Assembly: GCA_036389375.1 (NCBI GenBank)
Contig: DASVQA010000030.1
Span: forward strand, 1-11,785
Reading direction: 5' to 3'
Source: QHXQ01 sp036389375
GTDB lineage: Bacteria > Acidobacteriota > Blastocatellia > Pyrinomonadales > Pyrinomonadaceae
DNA: 11,785 bases
Shown here: positions 5,881 through 11,785 of the stretch, in pieces
Position numbering within the stretch: the first letter of the stretch is position 1
Layout: each line of letters starts with the position of its first letter
Notes under the pieces: generated by a model
What the model saw: only the letters and a program-made list of their open reading frames with translations
What the model was told of the DNA's origin: nothing
The model's database searches: none
Translations under genes and position numbers: made by a program

Positions 5881-6108
5881 ATGACAAAGAGTAAGAATCT
5901 AGTCGAAATAGATCCGGAGAAACTCGGCGGGACGCCTGTTTTTTATGGCACGCGCGTACCTATTCAGAATCTATTCGACAGTTTGGAGACGGGCGAATCG
6001 CTCGATCAATTTCTCGAACAATTCCCCACCGTCACACGCGCACAGGCTTTAGCCGTCCTCGAAGAATCGAAAGAGAGATTGCTCGTCGGCTATGAGAGTG
6101 CTGCTTGA
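5881..6108 (+). CDS. DUF433-family antitoxin
   Basis: The 75-residue protein shows the DUF433 signature: VEIDPEKLGGTPVFYGTRVP, then LFDSLETGESLDQFLEQFP and VTRAQALAVLEES. This is a winged-helix-like fold found in antitoxins and in proteins paired with PIN-like toxins. The ATG at 5881 follows CGGAG nine bases upstream. The last 17 bases overlap the downstream toxin gene in another frame, the usual arrangement for coupled toxin-antitoxin genes. Its expected role is to bind and neutralise the DUF5615 partner and probably to repress the operon. The family call is firm; the antitoxin role is inferred from pairing. Confidence 0.88.
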   Translation: MTKSKNLVEIDPEKLGGTPVFYGTRVPIQNLFDSLETGESLDQFLEQFPTVTRAQALAVLEESKERLLVGYESAA

Positions 6109-6412
6109 CGAGTGTGTGACGCGCTATCTGAAGCGTGACTTGACCGCACATGAAGTGCTGACCGTCGAGGAAGCCGGCTTTAAGGGTTTAAAGAATGGCC
6201 GGCTGCTGCAAGCTGCGGCCGGTCAGTATGAAGTGCTGTTGACGGTAGATCAGAATCTGCAATATCAACAGAATCTGCAAACCTCTACGCTTGCCATCAT
6301 TGTGCTCAAGGCCAAGCGCAGCACCTATCCGATGCTGAAGCCCTTGCTCCCGCAGGTGCTGGCCGCTCTTAACACGATAAAACCCGGCGAAGTGCTCACA
6401 GTGCCGTCATGA
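6092..6412 (+). CDS. DUF5615-family PIN-like toxin (predicted RNase)
   Basis: The 106-residue protein opens MRVLLDECVTRYLKRDL, the first acidic motif of DUF5615/Mut7-C PIN-like domains (D6, E7). GFKGLKNGRLLQAA follows; the usual Asp there is Asn35. Then comes VLLTVDQNLQYQQNLQ with Asp53. Acidic residues of this kind coordinate metal in PIN nucleases, so RNA cleavage is predicted but not shown. The fourth site and the Asn replacement leave activity uncertain. The gene overlaps the antitoxin by 17 bases. Its TGA overlaps the ATG of the restriction-modification remnant (ATGA), tying the pair to that gene's former transcription unit. Confidence 0.85.
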   Translation: MRVLLDECVTRYLKRDLTAHEVLTVEEAGFKGLKNGRLLQAAAGQYEVLLTVDQNLQYQQNLQTSTLAIIVLKAKRSTYPMLKPLLPQVLAALNTIKPGEVLTVPS

Positions 6413-6525
6413 ATGTCGCGGAATTCATCGCCAAGTGGCGCAAGGTGGAACGAACGGGACGGTCGGGCAGCGCAGCAGCAAAGCAAAACGCTAGGCGCGG
6501 GGCCGTAGCTTCAGATTCGCGGTGA
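6409..6525 (+). pseudogene. remnant of the 5' end of an MmeI-like restriction-modification gene
   Basis: The ATG overlaps the toxin stop as ATGA. The 38-residue frame begins MNVAEFIAKWRKVERTGRS. From memory this closely matches the start of MmeI-type single-chain restriction-methyltransferases (MNV-EFI-KW-KVELTERSAAQQHF...). The following GSAAAKQ becomes AAQQ if one G is removed near 6469, which fits a frameshift. Beyond about 6485 no further resemblance is seen, and the frame ends at 6525 just before the next enzyme. The rest of the ancestral gene, normally around 900 codons, is absent. Either a deletion or insertion of the present enzyme replaced it. Homology is recalled, not searched. Confidence 0.5.
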
Positions 6526-6551
6526 GGACATTACAGGATTCTATCTTTATC

Positions 6552-9500
6552 ATGCAGCCTCTCGAAACTTATCTCAGTGAGTTGCGCGCGATTCGCAGCA
6601 CGGGCGGGGCCGTCAAAGAGACTTCTTACTATCCCGCCCTTATCAGTCTGTTGAACGAGGTCGGCAGCACCTTAAAGCCAAAGGTGCGCTGCATACTCAA
6701 CCCGCAGAATCAGGGCGCGGGCATTCCCGACGTGGGCCTTTATGAAGCGACCCAACTGGAACGCGGCACGGCCACACCAATCACCGGCAAACTGCCTGCG
6801 CGTGGTTGCGTGGAGGTCAAAGGCACGGCCGAGGATGTGGCCAAAGTTGCCGCAAGCAAGCAGGTACGAAATTATCTGAGTAAGTACCGGCAAGTGCTTG
6901 TCACCAATTATCGCTCGTTCCTGTTGCTTGCCTACGACGCGAACAATAATCCGGTCACACTCGAAACTTATGACTTGGCCGAGAGCGAAACCGCTTTCTG
7001 GACGGCGCAGCCGCGCGCTTTGGCGCAGCTACACGGCGCGCGGTTCGTGGAATACCTCAAGCGTGTGATGTTGCACGCGGCCGAGTTGGTTGAGCCGGAA
7101 CAGGTGGCTTGGTTTCTGGCTTCGTATGCGCGCGACGCGAAGGCCCGCATAGAGGGCTTTGAGTTGCCAGCGCTGGCGAACGTGCGGCGCGCGTTGGAAG
7201 AGGCGTTGGGCTTGCGCTTCGAGGGTGAAAAGGGCGAACAGTTCTTTCGTTCGACGCTCGTGCAGACGCTTTTCTATGGCGTGTTCTCGGCATGGGTGTT
7301 GTGGTGCAAACAACAGAAGGATGAAGGGCAGCGGGTGGACTTTCGCTGGCGCGAAGCGGTGTGGCTACTGCACGTGCCGATGATAAAGGCCCTGTTCTAT
7401 CAGATCGCATCGCCGCAGACGCTCGGCCAACTCGGTCTGGTCGAAGTGTTGGACTGGACGGCGGCCGTGTTGAATCGTGTGCGCCGCGCAGAGTTCTTCG
7501 CGCGCTTCGAGGAAGGTCAGGCGGTGCAGTATTTCTACGAGCCGTTCCTGCAAAACTTCGACCCGGAGCTACGTAAACAACTTGGCGTCTGGTACACGCC
7601 GACGGAGATTGTGCAATACATGGTGGCGCGCGTGGACACAGTCTTGCGCGAAGAGTTGAACATCACGGACGGGCTGGCGGACGAGCGCATGTATGTCTTA
7701 GACCCCTGCTGCGGCACGGGTGCTTACCTCGTCGAAGTTTTGCGTCACATCAACGCGACATTAGAGGCGCGCGAGGGCGAGGGCCTGAGCGGCCACTATC
7801 TGAAAGAGGCGGCCACCAAGCGCGTGTTTGGCTTCGAGATACTGCCCGCGCCCTTCGTCGTCGCACACTTACAGTTGGGGCTGCTCTTACAGAATCTCGG
7901 CACACCTTTGAGCGACGCGACGGACGAGCGGGCGGGCGTGTATCTGACCAACGCACTGACGGGTTGGGAACCGGCGACCGAACCAAAGACGCACCTACTC
8001 TTTCCAGAGTTGGAAGCGGAGCGCGACGCGGCAGAGAAGGTAAAACGCGACACGCCGATCCTCGTCATCCTCGGCAATCCACCTTACAACGCCTTCGCGG
8101 GCACGAGTCCTGAAGAAGAACAGGGCTTAGTCGAGCCATACAAGGCAGGCTTGATCAAAGAATGGGGCATCAAGAAGTTTAATCTTGACGACCTTTACGT
8201 GCGTTTCTTCCGGCTGGCGGAACGGCGCATCGCACAGAAGGAAGGTGTCATTTGCTATATCTCAAACTTCTCTTACCTCAGCGATCCTTCGTTCGTCGTG
8301 GTGCGGCAACGCTTCCTCGCTGAGTTCGATAAGCTGTGGTTCGATTCGCTGAACGGCGACAGCCGCGAAACCGGCAAGTTGACGCCTGAAGGTAAACCCG
8401 ATCCGAGCGTGTTTTCGACCGAATACAACCGCGAAGGCATACGCGTCGGTACAGCTATCGGTTTAATGGTGCGGAAAGAGCAACGCGACGCACAACCAAC
8501 GGTGCGCTTTCGCCAATTCTGGGGTGTGACGAAACGTGCTGACCTGCTGACGAGTCTAAGGTCTAAAAATATTGATGCACAATATGATTTAGCAACACCA
8601 TCGTTAAGTAATAGATATTCATTCCGCTCATCTGATGTAGGCATAGTATATCTCTCATGGCCAAGCCTTACTGACTTGTGCGCTATACCACCAATAACAG
8701 GATATAAAGAGAATCGCGGATTCAGCTTAATTGACAGTAATAAGAAAGAGCTAGAAGAGAGAATGCGGAAGTATTTTGATCCTGATACTTCTTGGCAGGA
8801 CTTGAAAGCACTTGGTACGGGTTTAACAGAAGATGCTGCTCGATTCGATGCACAGAAAGCGAGAGATAAAGTTTTACGTGCAGAGCAATATGATTCAACA
8901 AGAATAATGAGATATGTGCTTAGACCTTTTGAATTAAGATGGTGTTATTACTGCCCTGTTCGTCCGCTTTGGAATGAACCGCGGCCATCTCTATTTATTC
9001 ATCAATTTCCGGGAAACGCATTTCTTGTTAGTCGTCCCGCAGGCGTGGCGAACCCTGAAGGTGTGCCTTTCTACTTTACAGGTCAGTTAGGTGATTTTGA
9101 TTTCATGCGCGGGCATTCATATCATTTTCCGCTTCGCCTCAATCAGAAGGCTACTGTAGCGACTGACGATGCTCAGCATTCATTCTTTTCTGAGCAGCAG
9201 GGGTTCTTTACAGCACAGCAAGCACTGACTGTGCCTACAAACACCACGAACGTTGAGACTACTGCAAATCTTTCACCTACAGCCCGTGCCTATCTCGCCT
9301 CACTTGGCATTATCAACCTTGATGTAGATTCAGAGACGGCGGCGCTGGTGTGGATGCACGCGTTGGCTATCGGATATGCGCCTGCGTATCTCGCGGAGAA
9401 TGCCGACGGCATACGCGGCGACTGGCCGCGTATTCCTCTGCCCGCCGACGCCGACGCGCTCCGTGCTTCCGCCGCGTTGGGCCGGCGCGTCGCCGCGCTG

Positions 9501-10055
9501 CTCGATACCGAACACGAGGTTGCTGGCGTCACGACGGGCGCGGTTGATTCCTTCCTGAATACCGTCGCCGTCCCAACCCGCATCGGCGGCGGCAAACTCA
9601 ATCCGAACGCAGGCGAGTTGCAGCTAAACGCCGGTTGGGGGCACGCGGGTAAAGGCGGCGTCACTATGCCCGGCAAAGGACGGCTGACGACTCGACCTTA
9701 CAGCCCAGCAGAACTCGCCGCCCGCGCCGAAAGTCCGCTCGCCATACAGTTGACCGACGGCGACCCCGACGCACAACTTGGCGCGACCACGCACGACGTT
9801 TATCTCAACGACGTGGCCTACTGGCAGAACGTGCCCGCACGCGTCTGGGACTACACCATCGGCGGTTATCAGGTGATCAAGAAGTGGCTCAGCTACCGCG
9901 AACACGAACTGTTGGGGCGCGACCTCACGCCCGAAGAAGTACGCGAGGTTAGACACATGGCCCGCCGCATCGCCGCCCTCTGCCTGCTCGAACCATTACT
10001 AGACGCCAATTATGCAGCCATCAAAGCCGCGCCCTACGCTTGGCCGGCCGCCTGA
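6552..10055 (+). CDS. single-chain Type IIG / ISP-like restriction-modification enzyme
   Basis: The ATG at 6552 (MQPLETYLSELRAIRSTG) is preferred over the GTG at 6522 because the family characteristically begins here; neither has an ideal SD. This gives 1167 residues. Residues of about 50-110 form a PD-(D/E)XK-like nuclease: GIPD with Asp60, then VEVK with Glu88 and Lys90. A helical connector runs to about 340. The N6-adenine methyltransferase core has GVWYTPTEIVQYM (about 345), SAM motif I LDPCCGTGAY (about 383-392) and catalytic motif IV NPPY (509-512). The C-terminal half matches the Type ISP C-terminal domain, with GTGLTEDAARFDA, WGHAGKGGVTMP and WDYTIGGYQVIKKWLSY. No helicase motifs are seen, unlike true Type ISP enzymes. 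It should methylate and cut DNA at one asymmetric site. About 8555-9330 is strikingly AT-rich compared with both flanks. Confidence 0.9.
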   Translation: MQPLETYLSELRAIRSTGGAVKETSYYPALISLLNEVGSTLKPKVRCILNPQNQGAGIPDVGLYEATQLERGTATPITGKLPARGCVEVKGTAEDVAKVAASKQVRNYLSKYRQVLVTNYRSFLLLAYDANNNPVTLETYDLAESETAFWTAQPRALAQLHGARFVEYLKRVMLHAAELVEPEQVAWFLASYARDAKARIEGFELPALANVRRALEEALGLRFEGEKGEQFFRSTLVQTLFYGVFSAWVLWCKQQKDEGQRVDFRWREAVWLLHVPMIKALFYQIASPQTLGQLGLVEVLDWTAAVLNRVRRAEFFARFEEGQAVQYFYEPFLQNFDPELRKQLGVWYTPTEIVQYMVARVDTVLREELNITDGLADERMYVLDPCCGTGAYLVEVLRHINATLEAREGEGLSGHYLKEAATKRVFGFEILPAPFVVAHLQLGLLLQNLGTPLSDATDERAGVYLTNALTGWEPATEPKTHLLFPELEAERDAAEKVKRDTPILVILGNPPYNAFAGTSPEEEQGLVEPYKAGLIKEWGIKKFNLDDLYVRFFRLAERRIAQKEGVICYISNFSYLSDPSFVVVRQRFLAEFDKLWFDSLNGDSRETGKLTPEGKPDPSVFSTEYNREGIRVGTAIGLMVRKEQRDAQPTVRFRQFWGVTKRADLLTSLRSKNIDAQYDLATPSLSNRYSFRSSDVGIVYLSWPSLTDLCAIPPITGYKENRGFSLIDSNKKELEERMRKYFDPDTSWQDLKALGTGLTEDAARFDAQKARDKVLRAEQYDSTRIMRYVLRPFELRWCYYCPVRPLWNEPRPSLFIHQFPGNAFLVSRPAGVANPEGVPFYFTGQLGDFDFMRGHSYHFPLRLNQKATVATDDAQHSFFSEQQGFFTAQQALTVPTNTTNVETTANLSPTARAYLASLGIINLDVDSETAALVWMHALAIGYAPAYLAENADGIRGDWPRIPLPADADALRASAALGRRVAALLDTEHEVAGVTTGAVDSFLNTVAVPTRIGGGKLNPNAGELQLNAGWGHAGKGGVTMPGKGRLTTRPYSPAELAARAESPLAIQLTDGDPDAQLGATTHDVYLNDVAYWQNVPARVWDYTIGGYQVIKKWLSYREHELLGRDLTPEEVREVRHMARRIAALCLLEPLLDANYAAIKAAPYAWPAA
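8555..9330 (+). other. low-GC mosaic block inside the restriction-modification gene
   Basis: Hand counts on 60-base lines give 60% GC at 8341-8400, 33% at 8581-8640, 35% at 8701-8760, 48% at 8941-9000 and 73% at 9421-9480. Codons AGA, ATA and TTA are frequent inside the block and rare outside. It covers about residues 668-925, in frame and without stops. This is the start of the ISP-type C-terminal region, where target recognition is expected. Segmental recombination is inferred. Confidence 0.7.
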
Positions 10056-10114
10056 CCAGCCACGACCGGCAAAACACCCCGCGTAGGTCAACACGCAGGC
10101 GTCGGGAAACACCT

Positions 10115-10155
10115 CGCAACCGTGTAAATTTCGCTCGCAACATTGAGTAAATTTC
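10115..10155. repeat. two-copy direct repeat
   Basis: CGCAAC-N3-GTAAATTTC (10115-10132) recurs as CGCAAC-N5-GTAAATTTC (10136-10155), starting 21 bases apart. The phase is close to that of the larger array downstream. No function is recognised. Confidence 0.5.
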
Positions 10156-10200
10156 AGGCGGGATAGCGAAGGCAGCATGTGGCGTGGAGGGAGTTGCGCC

Positions 10201-10506
10201 CGTTGGCCGGTGAAGTTTGCCGGGGCGGGCGCAAATCGTCATACGGACGCGAAAATCGAGCGGTGCGCGGGTGGTGGGGCGGCGGTGCGGGGTGGAAGCG
10301 TGCCGGTGCGGGTGTGAGACGGGCGGTGCGGGGTTGAAAATCGGGCGGTGCGTAGGTGAAGGGTGGCGGTGCGGGGAAAAGTCGAGCGGTGCGGGTGTTG
10401 TGGGGCGGCGGTGCGCGTGTGAGACGGCGCGGGGCGGGTGAAAATCGCGCCGTGCGGGGAAAAGTTGGGCGGGGCGTGGGGAAAGTTGCGGCAGGGGGCG
10501 CGAAAG
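10201..10506. repeat. G-rich minisatellite, 20-22-base units with a 63-base higher-order period
   Basis: Exact CGGTGCG heptamers start at 10261, 10283, 10304, 10324, 10346, 10367, 10387 and 10409. Variants lie at 10430, 10450, 10470 and 10489, and weaker units reach back to about 10201. Spacings are 22, 21, 20 repeated three times, then 20, 20, 19, so three units make 63 bases. The segment around 10255-10289 matches the one 126 bases later with about 31 of 35 identities. Spacers carry GAAAATCG, GTGAGACGG or TGGTGGGGCGG-type text. It lies between the restriction enzyme and the gene at 10603, and no tract of this kind is seen elsewhere in the window. Confidence 0.85.
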
Positions 10507-10516
10507 TATGTATAAT
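10486..10516 (+). promoter_or_regulatory. promoter for the 225-residue gene
   Basis: TATAAT at 10511-10516 is a perfect -10, preceded directly by TATG. The nearest -35-like text, TTGCGG (10486-10491), is 19 bases away and lies in the last degenerate repeat unit, so the array abuts or supplies the upstream promoter element. The leader to 10603 would be about 80 bases. Confidence 0.5.
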
Positions 10517-10602
10517 GCGCGCGCTTGTTGGGGCGTCTGCGCGCCCATTTCTCACAGGCAAGCCTCGCTTAATCCTCAGTCTCACACAAAGGAGCATGAC
10601 CC

Positions 10603-11280
10603 ATGAATGATCTGGAAACTCGTAGGTACGAGATGATGACGCGTGTGCGCGATTACGGCGCGACCCAGACGGCGTCGTTCCCGCCGACCAGCCTCGGCGG
10701 CGAGCAGTTTGTCATTGTCGGCGCGGCGGTGGAAGAGTTGCAGCGCCACGCCTCGGCACAGACTTCCGGCGCGGGCACAGCCCGGCAGGGCAGTACATCG
10801 CGGGCTAACGCGCGGGCCGCTTTGCGCGAAGATTTGCAGGCCATCACACGCACGGCGCGCGTGCTGGCGTTGGACGTGCCCGGTCTGGAAAGCAAGTTTC
10901 GCCTACCGCGTAGCGGCAGCGACCCGGCACTGCTCAATACGGCGCGCGCCTTCCTCGCCGATGCCGAACCGCTCAAGACAGACTTTATCCGCCACGAACT
11001 CCCCGCAGACTTTCTCGACGATCTGGCCGCCGACATAGAGAAGTTTGAGCGCGCCATCAACAGCCAGCACACGGGCAAGGACACGCACGTCGCCGCGACC
11101 GCCGCCATTGACGACGCGCTCGAACGCGGGCTAAAGGCCGTCCAGCGCCTCGACGTGATTGTGCGTAACAAGTTCCACGACGACCCCGCCGCGCTCGCCG
11201 CGTGGACGAGTGCCAGCCACGTCGCCCGCGCGCCCAAGCACAAGCCGGTCACGCCGCAACCCAGTGCGCCGAGCGCGTAA
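10603..11280 (+). CDS. helical hypothetical protein, 225 aa
   Basis: The start is well supported by AAAGGAG (10588-10594), eight bases upstream. The protein begins MNDLETRRYEMMTRVRDYGA. A short loop with FPPTSLGGEQFVIVGAAVEE follows, and then mostly amphipathic helix: RANARAALREDLQAITRTAR at about residues 67-86, LLNTARAFLADAEPLKTDFI at about 110-129, and LDDLAADIEKFERAIN. A Pro/Lys-rich tail, APKHKPVTPQPSAPSA, closes it. There is no signal peptide or membrane segment. It looks like a soluble helical-bundle protein. Proteins with this opening recur in Acidobacteriota genomes (recalled), with no known function. It has its own promoter after the minisatellite and is followed by a hairpin, so it appears monocistronic. 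Confidence 0.85.
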   Translation: MNDLETRRYEMMTRVRDYGATQTASFPPTSLGGEQFVIVGAAVEELQRHASAQTSGAGTARQGSTSRANARAALREDLQAITRTARVLALDVPGLESKFRLPRSGSDPALLNTARAFLADAEPLKTDFIRHELPADFLDDLAADIEKFERAINSQHTGKDTHVAATAAIDDALERGLKAVQRLDVIVRNKFHDDPAALAAWTSASHVARAPKHKPVTPQPSAPSA

Positions 11281-11298
11281 GCCTACAGAGCAGCCCAC

Positions 11299-11347
11299 AC
11301 GCGCTTGCGCGTTCGCTTATCTCTTTAAACGGCGCGCGCAAGCGCGT
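11299..11347. terminator. 13-bp hairpin between two genes
   Basis: ACGCGCTTGCGCG (11299-11311) pairs perfectly with CGCGCAAGCGCGT (11335-11347), with a 23-base loop rich in T and A. It lies 19 bases after the stop of the 225-residue gene. A candidate promoter lies between and across the arms. Confidence 0.5.
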
Positions 11348-11352
11348 ATAAC
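11324..11352 (+). promoter_or_regulatory. candidate promoter inside the hairpin loop
   Basis: TTTAAA (11324-11329, four of six), a 17-base spacer and TATAAC (11347-11352, five of six) give a well-spaced promoter for the gene at 11426. The -35 lies in the loop and the -10 at the outer edge of the 3' arm. Confidence 0.35.
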
Positions 11353-11425
11353 ATTGAGCGCAAGAGGGGCGACATCGAGCAGCCTGTACATTGCGCGCGG
11401 AGATCACGGTCAGGAGGTAGCACAC

Positions 11426-11785
11426 ATGAGTCTCCCGGAATATATCTACGTTGACGATAAACGTTTAGACGCCTACGTCGAACAGATCGGGCCGCCGCTG
11501 ACAATTGACAAAGTGCCGGTCTGGACTGCTAAGGTCGGACTGACGGCCCTCGAAGCATCGGGGACGCAACAAAATGTTCCGCGCTCGCTGAGGCGGCCGG
11601 AGAAGATCAACCTGCTGTTGGAACATCTCAAAAAACATAAACTGCTGGGCGCGGGCCGGTTCGTGACTAAGGAGGTTTTCTCGGCCGGTGATCAGATGTT
11701 CCGCCTCGAAACTTGCTCAGCTATCAAGGCGTTCATCCCGCCGTTGACGCCGGAAAGTATGATCGAACCTGACTTGGATGGCTTG
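11426..11785 (+). CDS. hypothetical protein, N-terminal 120 residues (3' truncated by window)
   Basis: AGGAGGT at 11412-11418, seven bases before the ATG, is a strong SD. The frame is open to the window edge. The product starts MSLPEYIYVDDKRLDAYVEQ. It continues with a probable helical segment, RRPEKINLLLEHLKKHKLLG (about residues 56-75), and then a strand-rich part, FVTKEVFSAGDQMFRLETCS. The 'YVDDKRLDAYVEQI' opening is reminiscent of DUF6414-like proteins, which begin with a similar Tyr-x-Asp-x-x-Arg/Leu-x-x-Tyr pattern, but this is a weak recollection. There is no signal peptide. The function is unknown. Confidence 0.8.
   Translation, partial: MSLPEYIYVDDKRLDAYVEQIGPPLTIDKVPVWTAKVGLTALEASGTQQNVPRSLRRPEKINLLLEHLKKHKLLGAGRFVTKEVFSAGDQMFRLETCSAIKAFIPPLTPESMIEPDLDGL

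Larger units (their letters stand above)
10056..10602. other. 547-base intergenic region
   Basis: It contains the two-copy repeat at 10115-10155, the minisatellite at 10201-10506, the -10 box at 10511-10516 and the SD AAAGGAG at 10588-10594. Open frames exist on both strands across the repeat. Their translations are only Pro/Arg-rich or Gly/Arg/Cys-rich periodic text with no start-site support, so no gene is called. Confidence 0.6.

Noticed and set aside
6522..6551. GTG start giving ten more residues on the restriction enzyme
   Set aside because: There is no SD, it overlaps the remnant frame, and the family-like N-terminus begins at the ATG at 6552.
10201..10506. CRISPR array
   Set aside because: The units are only 20-22 bases in total, the 7-base core varies, there are no unique 30-base spacers and no cas genes are seen.
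10021..10597. Minus-strand ORFs of 147 and 175 residues across the repeat
   Set aside because: The Pro/Arg-rich periodic translation is forced by the G-rich repeat. There is no SD-supported start, and one frame overlaps the end of the restriction enzyme gene.
10356..10610. Plus-strand ORF running into the start of the 225-residue gene
   Set aside because: It is repeat-derived Gly/Arg-rich text, and it spans the TATAAT box and the SD of the well-supported downstream gene.
1..11785. tRNA, rRNA, insertion sequence or integrase genes
   Set aside because: No cloverleaf, rRNA text, transposase motif or terminal repeats flanking a transposase-sized ORF were seen, so lateral transfer is inferred only from composition and remnants.

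Overview
The window looks like the chromosome of a GC-rich, probably Acidobacteriota (Blastocatellia-like) bacterium. The basis is recalled protein resemblance, not a search: the short XRE regulator with a basic tail, the MSSEEMRR...EFILNQQAQF coiled-coil protein and the Crp-like regulator all resemble families common in those genomes. Most genes have clear Shine-Dalgarno (SD) sites, long GC-rich hairpins separate transcription units, and several intergenic regions carry strong inverted repeats.

Layout. Positions 1-82 hold the last codons of an unidentified gene, followed by a strong hairpin (122-167). A 37-residue membrane peptide (286-399) and a 105-residue hypothetical protein (424-741) run forward towards a convergent Crp/Fnr-type regulator (887-1594, minus). 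The regulator's likely promoter has a run of ten G in its spacer. After a 440-base divergent intergenic region comes a two-gene exported unit, a small secreted or lipoprotein (2035-2598) whose stop overlaps the start of a secreted alpha/beta hydrolase (2598-4334), closed by a 19-bp perfect hairpin. A coiled-coil protein (4521-4841) and a minus-strand CxxC protein (4931-5212) follow.

From about 5400 the window looks like a small defence or mobile-gene cluster. An XRE-type regulator (5462-5782) sits behind three consecutive 7-bp-arm inverted repeats, the last of which buries its own ribosome-binding site. Next come a DUF433/DUF5615 (VapBC-like) toxin-antitoxin pair (5881-6412), a short remnant that looks like the first codons of an MmeI-type restriction-modification gene (6409-6525), and a large single-chain restriction-modification enzyme of the Type IIG / ISP-like class (6552-10055). 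The enzyme has a PD-(D/E)XK-like N-terminus and an amino-methyltransferase core. A roughly 750-base low-GC block in its C-terminal half points to a recombined, probably specificity-related segment.

Downstream is an unusual non-coding tract (about 10201-10506) built from 20-22-base units around CGGTGCG. Spacings of 22, 21 and 20 recur three times to give a 63-base higher-order period. A perfect TATAAT follows it, then a 225-residue helical hypothetical protein (10603-11280). A 13-bp hairpin with a possible promoter between its arms precedes a last hypothetical gene that runs off the window (11426-11785).

The observations most worth checking are the regulatory hairpin array at 5399-5462, the mosaic restriction enzyme with an older restriction-modification remnant in front of it, and the 63-base-period repeat.
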